Shown here one piece after another: positions 62,060 to 64,000 of a stretch of 64,000 nt of DNA (the first letter of the stretch is position 1; every line of letters starts with the position of its first letter). The notes beneath the pieces were generated by a model. It worked only from the letters and a program-made list of their open reading frames with translations, was not told the origin of the DNA and ran no database searches. The stretch is taken from NCBI GenBank assembly GCA_030035585.1, contig CM057476.1:1203001-1267000 (forward strand), written 5' to 3'. A program made the translations under genes and the position numbers. The stretch is from Dugong dugon. Lineage: Eukaryota; Chordata; Mammalia; Sirenia; Dugongidae.

Positions 62060-64000
62060 CATCCCTCTCTCTTTTCCACAGTGGCCTCTGGAGCACCTGC
62101 CATCGTTTGGAAGCTCTTCAGGCATGAGGAAGATGCTTCTCTCACCTACACAACAGGGTGTCCTGTGGCTCACCAGCAGCCGCGTCAACGGGACGGCTGC
62201 CTCAGTGCTCGCCAATGGGAGGTGATGAGAGGCTGAGGGAGAACACGCCCTGAGAGCGGCTGGCACCAGCCTATCTCCACAGACAGGAGAACAAACACTT
62301 GTTTATTAAACCAGAGCCATGGAGGGCAGCTCCATCTCCCACAATGTCATCTTAACAGAATTGCGCTTCTGACTAAGTGCTCTTTAAGTGACTAAGAGAG
62401 AAGCTTCGCACTGACATCCACCACAGATGGTCACTCTCGGCAGCTGTGGCTCTTAGCTCACCCACCCCACTTCCTGTGTGGGCTTATCTGCTTTGGAAGA
62501 AGTGATCAAACTTTGAAAATACAACAAAGTCTAGGAATATCTGAAGAAATCCTGATGTGGTGAGGCAGCTCTCAGAGAGCTGAGAGTGGAACAGACTGAA
62601 GGAGGGGACGCAGTGGGTGGGAGCAGAATACTCTTTTGGGTGGGGCAGCAGCTCCACCTTGTAGGAAGGCCAGATCTAACCCAGGTTCAGCCGCGTGTCC
62701 TGTAAAGGGTCAGACAGAGTGCAGAGAGTGCAGGCCATGTGCAAAGGGCGCTGAGTGAGAGTTTCCAGAAACTCTTAGACATACAGAAAACAATGACTAG
62801 CACCAGGAGCGCCTCACTGCAGAAACCTCTAAAGGATGTGATTAAAGACGAGAGTGGGCCAAGAAGCAGCGAGTGTCCAGGATGCAATAAGTTATGGTGA
62901 GCAAAAAAAAAAATAAACATGGTGTAAATCTAGCTAATTATTGTCTAAATAATAATATTAACACCATCAGAGGGAACAGAAAATAAAACCAAGCTAAAAG
63001 GCTGTACATGAAAGCCTGTAGGCCAACGGAATGGTTGGTATAAATAATTACAATTCAGGTAGAAGGTGGAGATATTCATTAATTTAGAATTGAATAAAGT
63101 AAACGTACATGCTGAGATTACAGTAACCATTAAGAGAAGTGATAAGATGCCTATTTACCCAGCCGGCAGAGGCAGAAGTAGGAGAAAAATCTCAGGAAGA
63201 CAGTGAATAGCGTGTTATAATTTTTACAAAAGAAACATAGGCATGCTTCTGAGTATGTTTAACGTACCTCCAGAAGGCTCGCAGGGATCCTGGCACGTCA
63301 TAGGAGGAGAACTTGAACTCACGGCTGACCAGCAGGTGTCAGAGCAAGAGTTCTTCCACTTAGCACCGTTTTAAGCGTGTTCTTCCCAGTAAAAACACAT
63401 ACGTATTTAGAACCCACCACAAAACACAAAAGTTTGGCTAAGAATGGAAGGAGGGATGAAGGAAGTCATTGCCGGAGCAAAGATGGAGGACGGGAGAGTG
63501 ACATCTGACGGGGGCTACAAGGGTGCACTGAAGGTGGTGGGATGACCCGGGGGACACTCAGGGTGCACAGGATGGGGGTACTGAGGGAGGAGCAGAGGGC
63601 CAGCGCGTCTGGTGCGGCTGCTCACTGTCCCCACGGTCTCCTCCGGCACTGTTTTTACAGACTGAATGCCTCCCTGCCCAGGGAGCCCCTGAAGGTGGTG
63701 TAGACACCCCTGGTGTGCTGAGGAAGGAAAGTGTCCCTGGGTCAGGGCAGTGAGGTTACAGCGAGCCTCTGGCCTGGTTGGGGGGGGGGGGGAGGGGCAC
63801 AGTGTCCCTTCTGTGGCGGAGGGTGTGGAGTGAGGACTGTGGTCGCCATAGCAGGGCAGAGGGTCTCAGCAGGACAGGGGTGTCAGCAGTGCACCCCACC
63901 TACACCTAACCCCACCACGGGCACCCCCACCCAACTGCGGGCCCTTGGGGTGAAGGTGTCTTCCCCGAGGACCTGGCAGCTGCTCGGAGTCTCCACACCT
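62060..64000. other. Single-copy DNA with a CTCF-like site and a G-run
   Basis: An A-run precedes an AT-rich patch at about 62900-63240. At 63329-63342 CCAGCAGGTGTCAG matches 13 of 14 positions of the CTCF core. A G-run of about 13 lies at 63780-63792. The block ends at the window edge. No gene recognised. Confidence 0.4.

Overview
This is mammalian nuclear DNA, almost certainly from an afrotherian and most likely an elephant or close paenungulate relative. The main evidence is repeated copies of the Afrotheria-restricted AfroSINE, in both its common tRNA-derived form and its tRNA-Gly-headed form. Fragments of the RTE1/BovB-like LINE with which AfroSINE shares its 3' tail, and an L1 lineage whose 3' UTR I know from elephant sequence, point the same way. 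Ancient placental repeats (MIR, L2, MER5A, L1M, MLT1-type LTRs) fill in the rest. There is nothing prokaryotic here.

I could not support any host protein-coding gene, rRNA gene or functional tRNA gene. Most open frames lie antisense to L1/RTE copies, in tandem repeats whose unit is a multiple of 3 (21, 33 and 51 bp), or in GC-rich DNA poor in stop codons. The only recognisable protein similarity is to reverse transcriptase and ORF2 relics of RTE1 (about 17.3-17.6 kb) and L1 (about 44.1-45.4 kb). An exon of an unfamiliar gene could still be hidden in the GC-rich single-copy blocks.

Layout. 0-3.3 kb: MLT1-type ends, a 40-bp minisatellite, a roughly 80-bp tandem repeat, a MIR, and a solo LTR that splits a 33-bp minisatellite. 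4-10.7 kb: AfroSINE, MaLR, L1 and RTE1 insertions. 11-16 kb: GC-rich single-copy DNA with short tandem arrays. 16.2-19 kb: L1M containing RTE1 containing a young L1 3' UTR, then a second L1M. 20.6-21 kb: a 21-bp minisatellite built from CCAAT boxes. 22-32.9 kb: an L1M remnant, L2 copies and long single-copy GC-rich DNA with an RFX X-box/CCAAT pair at 27.97 kb. 32.9-34.6 kb: a strong CpG island with no identified gene. 35.8-36.2 kb and 48.1-48.35 kb: CA-rich arrays. 40-45.6 kb: L1 ORF2 antisense blocks with an AfroSINE insertion. 49.1-50.75 kb: a 600-bp polypyrimidine block followed by a 51-bp minisatellite. 52.9-53.3 kb: an ATCC microsatellite. 58.6-59.1 kb: a purine block followed by a 17-bp minisatellite carrying AGGTCA and CAGGTG in most units. 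61.5-62.1 kb: a near-complete solo LTR.

The number of tandem arrays (more than a dozen), the high GC content and the absence of recognisable genes resemble mammalian subtelomeric DNA, although no TTAGGG tract is present. No new enzymatic or defence system is visible. The most interesting signals are non-coding: the CCAAT and AGGTCA arrays, the orphan CpG island, the X-box/CCAAT composite, a possible hAT-like palindromic repeat family, and well-dated nested retrotransposition events.
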